Source: UBA7672 sp044224605
GTDB taxonomy: Bacteria > Pseudomonadota > Alphaproteobacteria > Caulobacterales > Hyphomonadaceae
Direction of reading: 5' to 3'
Assembly: GCA_044224605.1 (NCBI GenBank)
Contig: JBGAKC010000025.1
Span: 1-64,000, forward strand
Length of the DNA stretch: 64,000 nt
Shown here: positions 46,888 to 55,467 of the stretch, one piece after another
Numbering within the stretch: position 1 is the first letter of the stretch
How the letters are laid out: every line of letters starts with the position of its first letter
Made by a program: the position numbers and the translations under genes
Notes under the pieces: model-generated
What the model saw: only the letters and a program-made list of their open reading frames with translations
What the model was told of the DNA's origin: nothing
Databases searched by the model: none

Positions 46888-48411
46888 TTAGAGCGCCCGG
46901 AAGGACACCCTGAGCCCGCCGCTCGCCGGATCGACCGGGAGTTCCGCTTCCAACGGTTTTCCGTTGACGAAGTCGAGGTCCAGCGTCCTGTGCTCATGCC
47001 CGCCGCCTTCCCGGCTGGTTTCGACATGGAAGGTGTAGCGGCCCGGTCCCACCGGCCTGCCCTCATCATCGATACCGTCCCAGTAGATCCGGTAGAGGCC
47101 TGTGCCGCGCGTCGACATCGACCGGCTGTTGAGAAGGCGTTCGGTGGCGCCCTGGTTGAGACGCCACCAGACGTGGTTGTTCTCCTGCCATTCCTTGATC
47201 GTGCCGATGAGCAGGAGGGTCCGCACGCTCCGGCGCTCGGCATTGCTGATCCAGATCGCGACATAGGGTGAACGGAAGGCGATGGCGCGCCGCATGTCCT
47301 TCGGCGGGGCTGTGAAGGTGATGTCCGCAGTCCAGCCCGGCTCCCAGCCGGACTGATACTCGTCCTGTTTGCCTGATGACTTGCTGCCCGGCTTGGCCGT
47401 CTTCTGGCGCCATTGCGCTGGCGTCTGGCGCCACAGCCAGTCCGCGCCATTCGCATCGCTCACCCGTGCAGCGATCGCCTCCTCAGGGCGGAGACAAGCC
47501 TCAGCCTCGTCACGCGACAACACAAGCATGGCTGTCGCGAGCGCATCCGCCTCCATGGCGCAGGGCGCAAGGACGGTTGCCGAGCGCAGGTAAGCCACCG
47601 GCCAGCCGGTGCGCGGATCGAGCGTGGAAGACAAGATCCTCCCCTCCACGCATCTGTCGCGCGGCCCGCAGCCGGAGGTAGCGACGGCCCCGCCATCGAG
47701 GACGAACGCTCCGCATTCAGGAGCGTTGTCAAATGGCCTCAGAGGATCGGGCAGGCCGACCTTCCATGTCCCCTCGCCGGGACCAGCCCCGGCGCAGCAG
47801 ATATCGCCGCCGATATCGACCAGCGCGCCCGCAACGCCCTCGACGGCCGTCGCGGCAGAGAGCGCTGCATCGATGATGTAGCCCTTGGCAAGGGCATCAA
47901 GGTCGAAGATTACCGGCGCCGGCCGGATGATCGTGCGGGATGCATAGTCGAGGCCCAGATCGGCAACGGCGATCGCCTGCGCCAGGTCCGCAACTTCTCC
48001 AGCGTCAGGCAAACGTGAAGCGTTGCGCCAGGTTGCGAGCAAACGCCCCATCCGGCCGCTTAGCGCGCCAAGGCTCGCCCTGCGCCAGCGCTCGGCGGCG
48101 GCGACCACGCTGAACAGCTCAAGCGATGCAATCCATTCCGGATGCCGATTGAGAGAGCTGATCTCGCTGTCGCCGCGCCGCCAGTCGAAAATGGCGGCAA
48201 GGCGATCGATCTCGCGCCGGACAGCGCCGGCGGCGGCGAACGCCGCGTCCCGTCCGGAGGCGCGCACGATGAGACCGAGCCGCGTGCCCAGCGCGTCGGG
48301 GTCGTGAAAGACATGTGTGTCCCCTGCGATCAGGCCAGGCTCTGCGGGCGCAATGACAGGAAGATGGATGGCCTTCGCCGCCACATGGTCCAGGTCGAAA
48401 ACCATCCACAT
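46888..48411 (-). CDS. FAD:protein FMN transferase (ApbE) fused to a DUF2271 domain
   Basis: About 507 residues from an ATG at 48411 (the frame allows 8 codons more). The N-terminal ApbE domain has THVFHDPDALGTRL, FDWRRGDSEISSLNRHP, FDLDALAKGYIIDAALSAA, LVDIGGDICCAGAG, and ATSGCGPRD followed by LDPRTGWP. The last 165 residues (DITFTAPPKDMRRAIAFRSP, VAIWISN, WWRLNQGATERLLNSRSMST, RTLDLDFVNGKPLEAELPV) are DUF2271. ApbE attaches FMN to Thr in flavoproteins, and DUF2271 is often found as a separate partner of PepSY reductases. No signal peptide is visible although ApbE is usually exported. It lies between trpB and the AbiE remnant. Confidence 0.85.
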   Translation of the reverse strand: MWMVFDLDHVAAKAIHLPVIAPAEPGLIAGDTHVFHDPDALGTRLGLIVRASGRDAAFAAAGAVRREIDRLAAIFDWRRGDSEISSLNRHPEWIASLELFSVVAAAERWRRASLGALSGRMGRLLATWRNASRLPDAGEVADLAQAIAVADLGLDYASRTIIRPAPVIFDLDALAKGYIIDAALSAATAVEGVAGALVDIGGDICCAGAGPGEGTWKVGLPDPLRPFDNAPECGAFVLDGGAVATSGCGPRDRCVEGRILSSTLDPRTGWPVAYLRSATVLAPCAMEADALATAMLVLSRDEAEACLRPEEAIAARVSDANGADWLWRQTPAQWRQKTAKPGSKSSGKQDEYQSGWEPGWTADITFTAPPKDMRRAIAFRSPYVAIWISNAERRSVRTLLLIGTIKEWQENNHVWWRLNQGATERLLNSRSMSTRGTGLYRIYWDGIDDEGRPVGPGRYTFHVETSREGGGHEHRTLDLDFVNGKPLEAELPVDPASGGLRVSFRAL

Positions 48412-48492
48412 ACCGCCTTCAGAACCACCCCGCACGGGCGTGGCTAACGCGGATAGCGCTCCTGCGCCATGTGCGAGAATGCAGCGGACGCC

Positions 48493-48903
48493 TCAGGCAT
48501 GCGCGCCGCCGCCAATCGGGCAGCCGATGGCGGGATCGACGAGTTCGAACTCCAGCACGGTCCGCTCGCGCCGCCGGAAGTTCGACTGGAAGGAGCGCAC
48601 GACCAGGCAGCCATGGACGCCGTCGGCATTCGCCGGGCCCGTCCAGGTCTGCTGGTCGATCGACGTCCAGCCTTTGTCCTTGAGTTGCTTTTGATAGGGC
48701 GCGAACGCATCGCTCGCTGCGCCATAAAGACAGTCGATCGCATTATCCTTCTCTGTACCCGGAGCTTCGCTGGGACAGGCCGGACGGAGCTCGTCGTCGG
48801 CGGCGACGGTAAGATCGAGCTTGCCCGGAAGGACGATCTTGGGCTTGGCGGGACCGCCGCACGCGGCGAGCAGCAGCGCCATCAGAATCACGCCATGACG
48901 CAT
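48493..48903 (-). CDS. small lipoprotein of unknown function
   Basis: 136 residues. The signal peptide MRHGVILMALLLAACGG has a good lipobox. Four cysteines in the mature part (LRPACPSEA, AIDCLYGA, VHGCLVV, AIGCPIG) could form two disulfides. No family is recognised. It precedes the ApbE-DUF2271 gene on the same strand by about 80 bases and may be cotranscribed with it. A role in presenting or supporting a periplasmic flavoprotein is only a guess. Confidence 0.7.
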   Translation of the reverse strand: MRHGVILMALLLAACGGPAKPKIVLPGKLDLTVAADDELRPACPSEAPGTEKDNAIDCLYGAASDAFAPYQKQLKDKGWTSIDQQTWTGPANADGVHGCLVVRSFQSNFRRRERTVLEFELVDPAIGCPIGGGAHA

Positions 48904-49011
48904 TAGAGGCCTGCACCTAGCTTCTTCATCAGAGCCCGACGCATACCACGTCCCGCCCGCTTCGCGAGCGCGCTTGGTTCGCTGCGAGGCTGTCGGGTCC
49001 GTCTTACGCGA

Positions 49012-50223
49012 TCAGATCTTCATGCCAAGATGGGCTGCGACGGAGAAGATGTCTTTGTCGCCACGGCCGCACATGTTCATGATGATGAGCCCGTCTTTGC
49101 CGAGTTCCTTTGCCACGTCCCCCGTGCGCGCCAGCGCGTGCGCAGGCTCGAGGGCTGGGATGATGCCTTCGAGGCGCGTGCACAGCTGGAACGCCTCGAG
49201 CGCTTCCTTGTCGGTGCAGGTGCGGTACTCCGCACGTCCCGTCTCGTGCAGGAAGGCGTGCTCTGGCCCGATGCCCGGGTAATCGAGACCCGCCGAGATC
49301 GAGTGGGCGTCGATGATCTGCCCGTCCTTGTCCTGCAGCAGGTAGGTGCGGTTGCCGTGCAGGATGCCGGGCTGTCCGCCCGAGAGCGAGGCTGCGTGCA
49401 TGCCGGTCTCAACGCCATGGCCGCCGGCCTCGACGCCGATCATCTTCACACCCTCATCCTCGATGAAGGGGTGAAAGAGGCCGATCGCGTTCGAGCCGCC
49501 GCCGATCGCCGCCACCAGCGCATCCGGCAGGCGGCCTTCCTGTTTCAGGATCTGCGCCCGCGCCTCCTTGCCGATGATCGACTGGAAATCGCGCACAAGC
49601 TCCGGATAGGGGTGCGGGCCAGCCGCCGTGCCGATGACGTAGAACGTGTTCTTCACGTTCGTCACCCAATCACGCAGCGCCTCGTTCATCGCATCCTTCA
49701 GCGTGCCCGTGCCCGAGGACACCGGCACGATCTCCGCGCCAAGCAGGCGCATGCGGAACACGTTGGGCTTCTGGCGCTCGACATCCGTCTCGCCCATGAA
49801 CACCACGCACGGCAGGCCGAAGCGCGCGCAGATCGTGGCGGTTGCAACACCATGCTGGCCTGCACCTGTCTCCGCGATGATGCGCGTCTTGCCCATGCGC
49901 CGCGCGAGCAGCACCTGCCCGATGCAGTTGTTGATCTTGTGGGCGCCCGTGTGATTGAGCTCGTCGCGCTTGAGATAGATTTTCGCGCCGCCGAAATGCT
50001 TCGTCAGGCGCTCGGCGAAATAGAGCGGGCTTGGCCGGCCGACATAGTGTTCGAGCAGCCAGTCGAACTCTTCCTGGAATTTCGGATCGGCCTTTGCCTT
50101 CCGGTATTCCTGCTCGAGATCGAGCACGAGCGGCATCAGCGTCTCGGCGACATACCGTCCGCCGAATTCGCCAAAGCGGCCATTGGCGTCAGGCCATTGC
50201 GACCAGGTATTGCGGCGATCCAT
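49012..50223 (-). CDS. trpB: tryptophan synthase beta subunit
   Basis: 403 residues from the ATG at 50223, which has GGAG upstream. FGEFGGRYVAETLMPLV, LKRDELNHTGAHKINNCIGQ with the pyridoxal-phosphate lysine (about 91), ETGAGQHGVATATICA, and AIGGGSNAIGLFHPF (phosphate cup) are diagnostic. It joins indole and serine to make tryptophan. It follows trpF by 22 bases. trpA, its partner, is separated by about 3.7 kb of unrelated genes. Confidence 0.97.
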   Translation of the reverse strand: MDRRNTWSQWPDANGRFGEFGGRYVAETLMPLVLDLEQEYRKAKADPKFQEEFDWLLEHYVGRPSPLYFAERLTKHFGGAKIYLKRDELNHTGAHKINNCIGQVLLARRMGKTRIIAETGAGQHGVATATICARFGLPCVVFMGETDVERQKPNVFRMRLLGAEIVPVSSGTGTLKDAMNEALRDWVTNVKNTFYVIGTAAGPHPYPELVRDFQSIIGKEARAQILKQEGRLPDALVAAIGGGSNAIGLFHPFIEDEGVKMIGVEAGGHGVETGMHAASLSGGQPGILHGNRTYLLQDKDGQIIDAHSISAGLDYPGIGPEHAFLHETGRAEYRTCTDKEALEAFQLCTRLEGIIPALEPAHALARTGDVAKELGKDGLIIMNMCGRGDKDIFSVAAHLGMKI

Positions 50224-50245
50224 CACGCACTCCAGCGGGTCCGGT

Positions 50246-50905
50246 TCAGCCGGCCGCCTTGGCAGCCTCAACGAAGGCCCGGACCTTCGCGGGGTCCTTT
50301 ACGCCGGGGCTCGCCTCAACGCCAGACGAGACATCCACCGCCGGCGCCCCGCTCTGCCGGATCGCTTCGGCGACATTTTCCGGCGTGAGGCCGCCCGAAA
50401 GGGTCCAATCCTCGTGATCGTGGATGCGGAAGCCCTTGAGGATCGACCAGTCAAAGCTCCTGCCATGACCGCCCTCGCGCGTTGCGCCCTTGGGCGGCTT
50501 GGCGTCGAACAGAAAGGCGTCGGCCGCCTCGAAGGCTTCCACGTCCTTGAGGTCACGCTTGCTGGCGAGGCCGATCGCCACCACGACCGGAACCAGCGAA
50601 TGCTTCCGCACGAAGCCGGCCACCTGTCCGGGCGTTTCCTTGCCGTGCAGCTGCACCGCCCCGATCTCGGGCGTCTCGTTCACCAGCTCGTCGAGCCAGG
50701 GAATGTCGAGCGTTGCGACCACCCATGGCTCGGCGCCGAGTTCGGCCGCCTTGCGGATCAGGGCCTGGGCCTTCGCCTTCGGCACGAAGCGCGGGGAGGC
50801 TTCCACAATCACGAAGCCGACCATGTCGGCCCTGGCCTCGATGGCCATCTCGACATCTGATTCGCTGGTGAGACCGCAGATCTTGACGCTGACCATCTTC
50901 GCCAT
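50246..50905 (-). CDS. trpF: phosphoribosylanthranilate isomerase
   Basis: 219 residues. VSVKICGLTSESDVEMAIE at the start (catalytic Cys), then AVQLHGKETPGQVAGFV, FDWSILKGF, and WTLSGGLTPENVAEAI followed by PAVDVSSGVEASPGVKDPAK make the TIM-barrel phosphate site. The loop lysine/aspartate pattern is complete. It performs the Amadori rearrangement in tryptophan synthesis and is translated just ahead of trpB. trpD, trpC and trpE are not in the window. Confidence 0.96.
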   Translation of the reverse strand: MAKMVSVKICGLTSESDVEMAIEARADMVGFVIVEASPRFVPKAKAQALIRKAAELGAEPWVVATLDIPWLDELVNETPEIGAVQLHGKETPGQVAGFVRKHSLVPVVVAIGLASKRDLKDVEAFEAADAFLFDAKPPKGATREGGHGRSFDWSILKGFRIHDHEDWTLSGGLTPENVAEAIRQSGAPAVDVSSGVEASPGVKDPAKVRAFVEAAKAAG

Positions 50906-50957
50906 CCGGCGGTAATGGGCCTTGGTTTTGCAGCGTTTTTCCTGGCCCTAACAAGCA

Positions 50958-50984
50958 GAAAGGGCGGCGCTCAGGCCGCCCCTT
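50958..50984 (-). terminator. terminator after mscL
   Basis: On the minus strand, AAGGGGCGGC pairs with GCCGCCCTTT around a short loop and is followed by CT. It lies 40 bases past the mscL stop and separates mscL from trpF. Confidence 0.7.
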
Positions 50985-51023
50985 CCGTACGCTACTGAAC
51001 TCTACTCAGGTATTCCAGATAAC

Positions 51024-51437
51024 TCAGCGCCCCTTGGCAAGCAAGTCCCTGATCTCGGCAAGGAGTTTCTCCTGTGCAGTCGGTTCGGGCGGAGGTGGAG
51101 GGGCCGCCTCTTGCTTGCGCTTCATTGAGTTCATGCCTTTGACGACCATGAACATCGAGAACGCGACGATCAGGAAGGTGATGATGAAGTTGATGAACTT
51201 GCCATAGTTGATGGTGACGGCAGCGATGTCCTTGCCGTCGGCGCCGACGCTTGCAGGCTTCAGTTCATAGGCCAGTTTCGAGAAGTCCATGCCGCCCGTG
51301 ATCAGACCGATCACCGGCATGATAATGTCGTTCACCAGTGAGGTGACGATGGCTCCGAAGGCTGCGCCGATGATGACGCCGACCGCGAGGTCGACGACAT
51401 TCCCGCGCATCGCAAATTCGCGAAATTCCTTGAACAA
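51024..51437 (-). CDS. mscL: large-conductance mechanosensitive channel
   Basis: 137 residues from a TTG at 51437, with GGGGAG 5 bases upstream. The open frame extends 18 codons further, but those residues are not part of the family. FKEFREFAMRGNVVDLAVGV is the N-terminal helix and first transmembrane pore helix, FINFIITFLIVAFSMFMVV is the second, and the C-terminal helix ends KLLAEIRDLLA. A proline-rich linker (APPPPPEP) is slightly longer than usual. It releases solutes at sudden osmotic downshift. Confidence 0.96.
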   Translation of the reverse strand: MFKEFREFAMRGNVVDLAVGVIIGAAFGAIVTSLVNDIIMPVIGLITGGMDFSKLAYELKPASVGADGKDIAAVTINYGKFINFIITFLIVAFSMFMVVKGMNSMKRKQEAAPPPPPEPTAQEKLLAEIRDLLAKGR

Positions 51438-51555
51438 GGTGTCTCCCCTTTGCCGCCCGACGCTTGACCTGCGTCGATTACAGTCTCGCAACGCGGGTCT
51501 GGCCCGTCCAGCCTTAATCCGGCAAGGCGGCTATTCCCTCATGGGCGCGTGGGCA

Positions 51556-51858
51556 TCAGTCCCGGTCTTCGGGATCGTGACCATTATTGAGCCGCGATCG
51601 CAGCTCCTTGCCAGCCTTGAAGAAAGGCACGTGCTTGGCCTCCACCGAGACCGAATTTCCCGTACGCGGATTGCGCCCTGTGCGCGCCTCCCGCTTTCGC
51701 ACGGAGAACGCGCCAAAGCCACGTAACTCCACGCGGTCCCCCCGCTCCAAGGCAGCAGCGATCTCGTCGAAGATGACATCGACGATCTTCTCGACCTCAC
51801 GCACTTTCAGCGTGGGGTTCTCTTCGGCCAGGCGGGCGATGAGTTCTGAACGCAGCAT
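51556..51858 (-). CDS. ihfB: integration host factor subunit beta
   Basis: 100 residues. The start MLRSELIARLAEENPTLK, the DNA-binding arm GRNPRTGNSVSVEAKHVPFF and the end KAGKELR match IHF-beta and separate it from HU. With IhfA it bends DNA at specific sites in transcription, replication and recombination. It follows rpsA on the same strand, a conserved proteobacterial order, but with a terminator between them. Confidence 0.95.
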   Translation of the reverse strand: MLRSELIARLAEENPTLKVREVEKIVDVIFDEIAAALERGDRVELRGFGAFSVRKREARTGRNPRTGNSVSVEAKHVPFFKAGKELRSRLNNGHDPEDRD

Positions 51859-52013
51859 CCGGCCAAAATCGCGCTAGAGTAAAAGAAAGACAAGGGTTTT
51901 TCGCGAACTTCCTGCGACGAGACGCATCGTTCCTGTTCTGGATTGATCCACCAGCCATGGAACCGGCAGGAATCCCTGTCGCCCCCCCCGCGTCAGGCGG
52001 ACCCCGAAAAGCA

Positions 52014-52041
52014 GAACGCCCCCGCTTTCGCGAGGGCGTTC
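52014..52041 (-). terminator. terminator after rpsA
   Basis: On the minus strand, GAACGCCCTCGC and GCGGGGGCGTTC pair around GAAA, a stable tetraloop, and are followed by TGCTTTTC. It lies 25 bases past the rpsA stop. Confidence 0.85.
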
Positions 52042-52065
52042 CAGTCACTTCGATTGATAAGAGGA

Positions 52066-53760
52066 CTATTCGTCCTTCTTCGCGCCCTTGAGGGCCGCGC
52101 CGAGGATGTCGCCCAGCGAGGCGCCCGAGTCGGCCGAACCGTACTGTTCCACGGCTTCCTTCTCGTCCTTGATCTCCATCGCCTTGATCGACAGCGAGAC
52201 CTTGCGACCCGCCTTGTCGAACGCAGTGACGAGAGCGTCGACCTTGTCGCCCACAGCGAAACGCTCCGGACGCTGATCGCCGCGATCGCGCGAGAGATCA
52301 CCCTTGCGGATGAAGGCCTTCATCGCGCCGTCGGCGATCGAGACTTCGATGCCGCCGCTGGTCACTTCCGTGACCGTACCGGTGACGATCGAGTTCTTGC
52401 GCAGATCGATGGATTCGGTCGGGTCGACCGACAGTTGCTTGATGCCAAGGGAGATGCGCTCTTTCTCGATGTCGATGTCGAGCACGCGCGCCTGAACGGT
52501 GTCGCCCTTGTTGTACTTCTTGATGGCTTCTTCGCCCGGCGCGTTCCAGTCGATGTCGTTGATGTGGACCATGCCGTCGAGGTCGGGACCCAGACCCACA
52601 AAGAGACCGAACTCGGTGATACCGCGGACTTCGCCTTCGATGTTCGTGCCGATGGGATGTTCAGCCATGAACTGTTCCCACGGGTTGTTCATCGCCTGCT
52701 TGAGGCCCAGCGAGATACGGCGCTTCTCGGCGTCGACGTCGAGGACGACCACATCCACTTCCTGGCTGGAGGAGATGATCTTGCCGGGGTGAACGTTCTT
52801 CTTGGTCCACGACATTTCGGAGACGTGGATCAGGCCTTCAACGCCGTCTTCCAGTTCAACGAACGCGCCGTAGTCCGTGATGTTGGTCACGCGGCCCTTG
52901 AGCTTGGCGCCGACCGGGTACTTGGCCGACACGCCATCCCACGGATCGGTCATGAGCTGCTTCATGCCCAGCGAGATACGCTGGGTGTCCGGGTTGATCT
53001 TGATGATCTGGACTTCGACTTCCTGGCCGACTTCCACAACCTGGCTCGGATGGGAGACGCGCTTCCAGCTCATGTCGGTGACGTGCAGCAGGCCATCGAT
53101 GCCGCCGAGGTCCACGAACGCGCCGTAGTCGGTGATGTTCTTGACAACGCCCTTGCGACGCTCGCCCTCGGCCATGTTGCCGACGATCTCGGCGCGCTGT
53201 TCGGCACGCGATTCTTCGAGCACGGCGCGGCGCGAGACCACGATGTTGCCGCGCGGACGATCCATCTTGAGGATCGCGAACGGCTGGTTCTGGTTCATCA
53301 GCGGGCCGACATCGCGGATCGGACGGATGTCGACCTGGCTACCCGGCAGGAAGGCGTTGACGCCGCCGAGATCGACGGTGAAGCCGCCTTTGACGCGGCC
53401 GACGATGGCGCCTTTGACGGTCTCTTTCTTCTCGTGGACGCGCTCGAGGCGGGTCCAGGCTTCTTCGCGCTTGGCCTTGTCGCGCGACAGGACGGCGTCG
53501 CCAAGCGCGTTCTCGATGCGCTCGAGATAGACTTCAACGATCGCGCCGACGGTCGGCTGGGTTTCGTCGGCGGCGAATTCGCGCGCCGGGATCCGGCCTT
53601 CGGTCTTAAGACCAACATCGACCGTGATGAAGTCGGAACCGACGGATGTGACCGTGGCGGGTACAACCCGGCCTTCGATCATTCCCGAGCCGGAGAAGCT
53701 CTCTTCAAAGAGGGCGGCAAAATCGTCGGTGGTCGGGTTCATCTGGGCGACAGGCATCAA
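52066..53760 (-). CDS. rpsA: 30S ribosomal protein S1
   Basis: 564 residues, typical of alphaproteobacterial S1. Six S1 (OB-fold) repeats are visible as recurring G-x-V-x-x-I-x-x-Y/F-G-x-F/V-V units, for example VKNITDYGAFVDLGGIDGLL, VTNITDYGAFVELEDGVEGL and VRGITEFGLFVGLGPDLDGM. It binds mRNA leaders on the 30S subunit. The ATG may be at 53760 or six codons later. In relatives aroA-cmk-rpsA-ihfB run in series. Here cmk is 2.8 kb away and three plus-strand genes intervene. Confidence 0.97.
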   Translation of the reverse strand: MMPVAQMNPTTDDFAALFEESFSGSGMIEGRVVPATVTSVGSDFITVDVGLKTEGRIPAREFAADETQPTVGAIVEVYLERIENALGDAVLSRDKAKREEAWTRLERVHEKKETVKGAIVGRVKGGFTVDLGGVNAFLPGSQVDIRPIRDVGPLMNQNQPFAILKMDRPRGNIVVSRRAVLEESRAEQRAEIVGNMAEGERRKGVVKNITDYGAFVDLGGIDGLLHVTDMSWKRVSHPSQVVEVGQEVEVQIIKINPDTQRISLGMKQLMTDPWDGVSAKYPVGAKLKGRVTNITDYGAFVELEDGVEGLIHVSEMSWTKKNVHPGKIISSSQEVDVVVLDVDAEKRRISLGLKQAMNNPWEQFMAEHPIGTNIEGEVRGITEFGLFVGLGPDLDGMVHINDIDWNAPGEEAIKKYNKGDTVQARVLDIDIEKERISLGIKQLSVDPTESIDLRKNSIVTGTVTEVTSGGIEVSIADGAMKAFIRKGDLSRDRGDQRPERFAVGDKVDALVTAFDKAGRKVSLSIKAMEIKDEKEAVEQYGSADSGASLGDILGAALKGAKKDE

Positions 53761-54104
53761 AGCTCCAAAAGGGTTAGACGTGAAAGGCCAACCGGCTCAT
53801 CCGGCGGACTCGCCGCGGGATGCGGCGTGAATGCTGATTTCCGCCGGACTGCTGGGGATTTCGCGGGCTCAGGCCGTTTGAGCGGCAGGCCAGCGAGAGC
53901 TGTCCACATGGCGGGAGCGGGTCTCTAGGCGCTGAGACCCCTGAAAGTCAAGCGAAAGGGGATTCCGGCCGGGTACCGACCGGCGACCTCGACCTCATTC
54001 GGGAAGCTCTCCGCCTGTCCTTATGTTTGGGTCGCAAGGGCCTTGCTTCAAGACCCGGCTCATCGCTTACAAGGCCAGTCCCCTGTAACCAGAGGACGCT
54101 CCCC
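53761..54104. other. 344-base divergent region between rpsA and arr
   Basis: The rpsA promoter and leader should lie here. A 7-bp hairpin (GGGTCTC, GAGACCC at 53919-53940) and several GC-rich short repeats are present. No gene is supported. It may also hold the left junction of the inserted arr-SDR-hydrolase segment, but no direct repeat was recognised. Confidence 0.4.
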
Positions 54105-54527
54105 ATGACAGCCAAGCCCACCGGTCCATTCTACCATGGCTGCAAGGCCGACCTGAAACCCGGCGACCTGATCCGCCCGGGCTACGCCTCCAACTACGGC
54201 AAGCGCAAAGCAGCCATCTGGGCCTACCTGACCGAGACGCTGGAGGCCGCTACCTGGGGCGCCGAACTGGCGCAAGTTCAACCGGGAATGGGCGATGCCC
54301 CCGGCCGGATCTACATCGTCGAGCCCACCGGCCCCTTCGAGGACGATCCCAACCTCACCGACAAGAAATTCCCGGGAAACCCGACGAAGTCCTACCGCAC
54401 GCGTGATCCGCTACGGATCGTCGGCGAGGTGACCGGCTGGCTGGGCCACTCACCCGAGCAGCTCAAGACCATGAGGGATCATCTGGCGCATCTCGATCGG
54501 CTCGGCATCGAGGCAATCGAGGATTGA
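54105..54527 (+). CDS. arr: NAD+-rifampin ADP-ribosyltransferase
   Basis: 140 residues from the ATG at 54105, the family's standard length. FYHGCKADLKPGDLIRPGY, AIWAYLTETLEAATWGAELA, GRIYIVEPTGPFEDDPNLTD and KKFPGNPTKSYRTRDPLRIV are nearly the full Arr consensus. Arr enzymes inactivate rifamycins by ADP-ribosylation and occur as chromosomal genes in many environmental bacteria as well as on integrons. Here it is on the plus strand inside the usual cmk-rpsA junction. Whether it confers resistance in this strain is not shown by sequence alone. Confidence 0.93.
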   Translation: MTAKPTGPFYHGCKADLKPGDLIRPGYASNYGKRKAAIWAYLTETLEAATWGAELAQVQPGMGDAPGRIYIVEPTGPFEDDPNLTDKKFPGNPTKSYRTRDPLRIVGEVTGWLGHSPEQLKTMRDHLAHLDRLGIEAIED

Positions 54528-54595
54528 CCTTTTCCTATCGACATCCGCCGCCAGTCCCGTGCGTATAGACGGGACTGGTCGCAGGAGGGCGTGTC

Positions 54596-55450
54596 ATGAA
54601 ATCCGTTGTCGTCACAGGCGCATCCACCGGCATCGGCTGGGGATGCGTGAAGGTGCTCGCCGGGAAAGGCTTCCACGTCTTCGGCAGCGTCCGGAAGCAG
54701 GCTGACGCTGACCGGCTCCAGAAGGAGTTCGGCGCGAACTTCACACCGCTCATCTTCGACGTCACCGACGAAGCGGCGGTCGCCGCCGGCGCAAAAATCG
54801 TCGCGGCGAAACTGGCCGGCGCGCCCCTCTTCGGCCTGGTCAACAATGCCGGCATCGCCAACCCCGGCCCGCTGCTTCATCTCGACATCGCCGCCTTTCG
54901 CCAGCAGATGGAAGTCAACGTCACTGGGCAACTCATCGTTACCCGCGCCTTCGCGCCGCTCCTCGGGGCATCGCCCGATCACAAGACGAAGACGCCTGGT
55001 CGCATCTGCATGATGAGCTCTGTCGGGGGGAAGCAGGCAGCGCCCTTCCTCGGCCCCTACAGCGCCTCCAAGTTCGCGCTTGAGGGCCTGTCGGAGGCCC
55101 TGCGTCGCGAACTGATGATCTATGGCGTCGACGTCATCGTCATCGCCCCTGGCGCCATCGCAACGCCGATCTGGGACAAGGCAGACACGGTCGACGTCAC
55201 CCGCTACGCCAACACGGTCTATGCAAAGCCGCTTGAAGCCGTGAAACGCTTCATGGTCGCGCAGGGCCGCAAGGGGTTTCCGCCCGAACGGATCGGTAAG
55301 ACCGTTCATACCGCCCTCACCGCCGCCAGTCCGAAAACCCGCTACGTCGTCACGCCCGATCCTGTCACCAACTGGATGGGCCTTCATCTTCCCAAACGCA
55401 TGGTCGATGGCGCTTTCGCCAAACAGCTGGGGCTGACACGGCAATCCTAG
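54596..55450 (+). CDS. short-chain dehydrogenase/reductase
   Basis: 284 residues, with AGGAGG 8 bases before the ATG. VVVTGASTGIGWGCVKVL (T-G-x3-G-x-G) binds NAD(P), LVNNAGIANPGPLL is the NNAG motif, a Ser in CMMSSVGGKQ and YSASK form the catalytic set, and VIVIAPGAIATPIW is the PG motif. This is a classical SDR close to the sorbitol/retinol dehydrogenase-like subgroup. The substrate is unknown. It lies between arr and a serine hydrolase, all on the plus strand with short gaps, so the three may be one transcript. Confidence 0.9.
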   Translation: MKSVVVTGASTGIGWGCVKVLAGKGFHVFGSVRKQADADRLQKEFGANFTPLIFDVTDEAAVAAGAKIVAAKLAGAPLFGLVNNAGIANPGPLLHLDIAAFRQQMEVNVTGQLIVTRAFAPLLGASPDHKTKTPGRICMMSSVGGKQAAPFLGPYSASKFALEGLSEALRRELMIYGVDVIVIAPGAIATPIWDKADTVDVTRYANTVYAKPLEAVKRFMVAQGRKGFPPERIGKTVHTALTAASPKTRYVVTPDPVTNWMGLHLPKRMVDGAFAKQLGLTRQS

Positions 55451-55467
55451 CGGCTAAGCTGCCGCCC

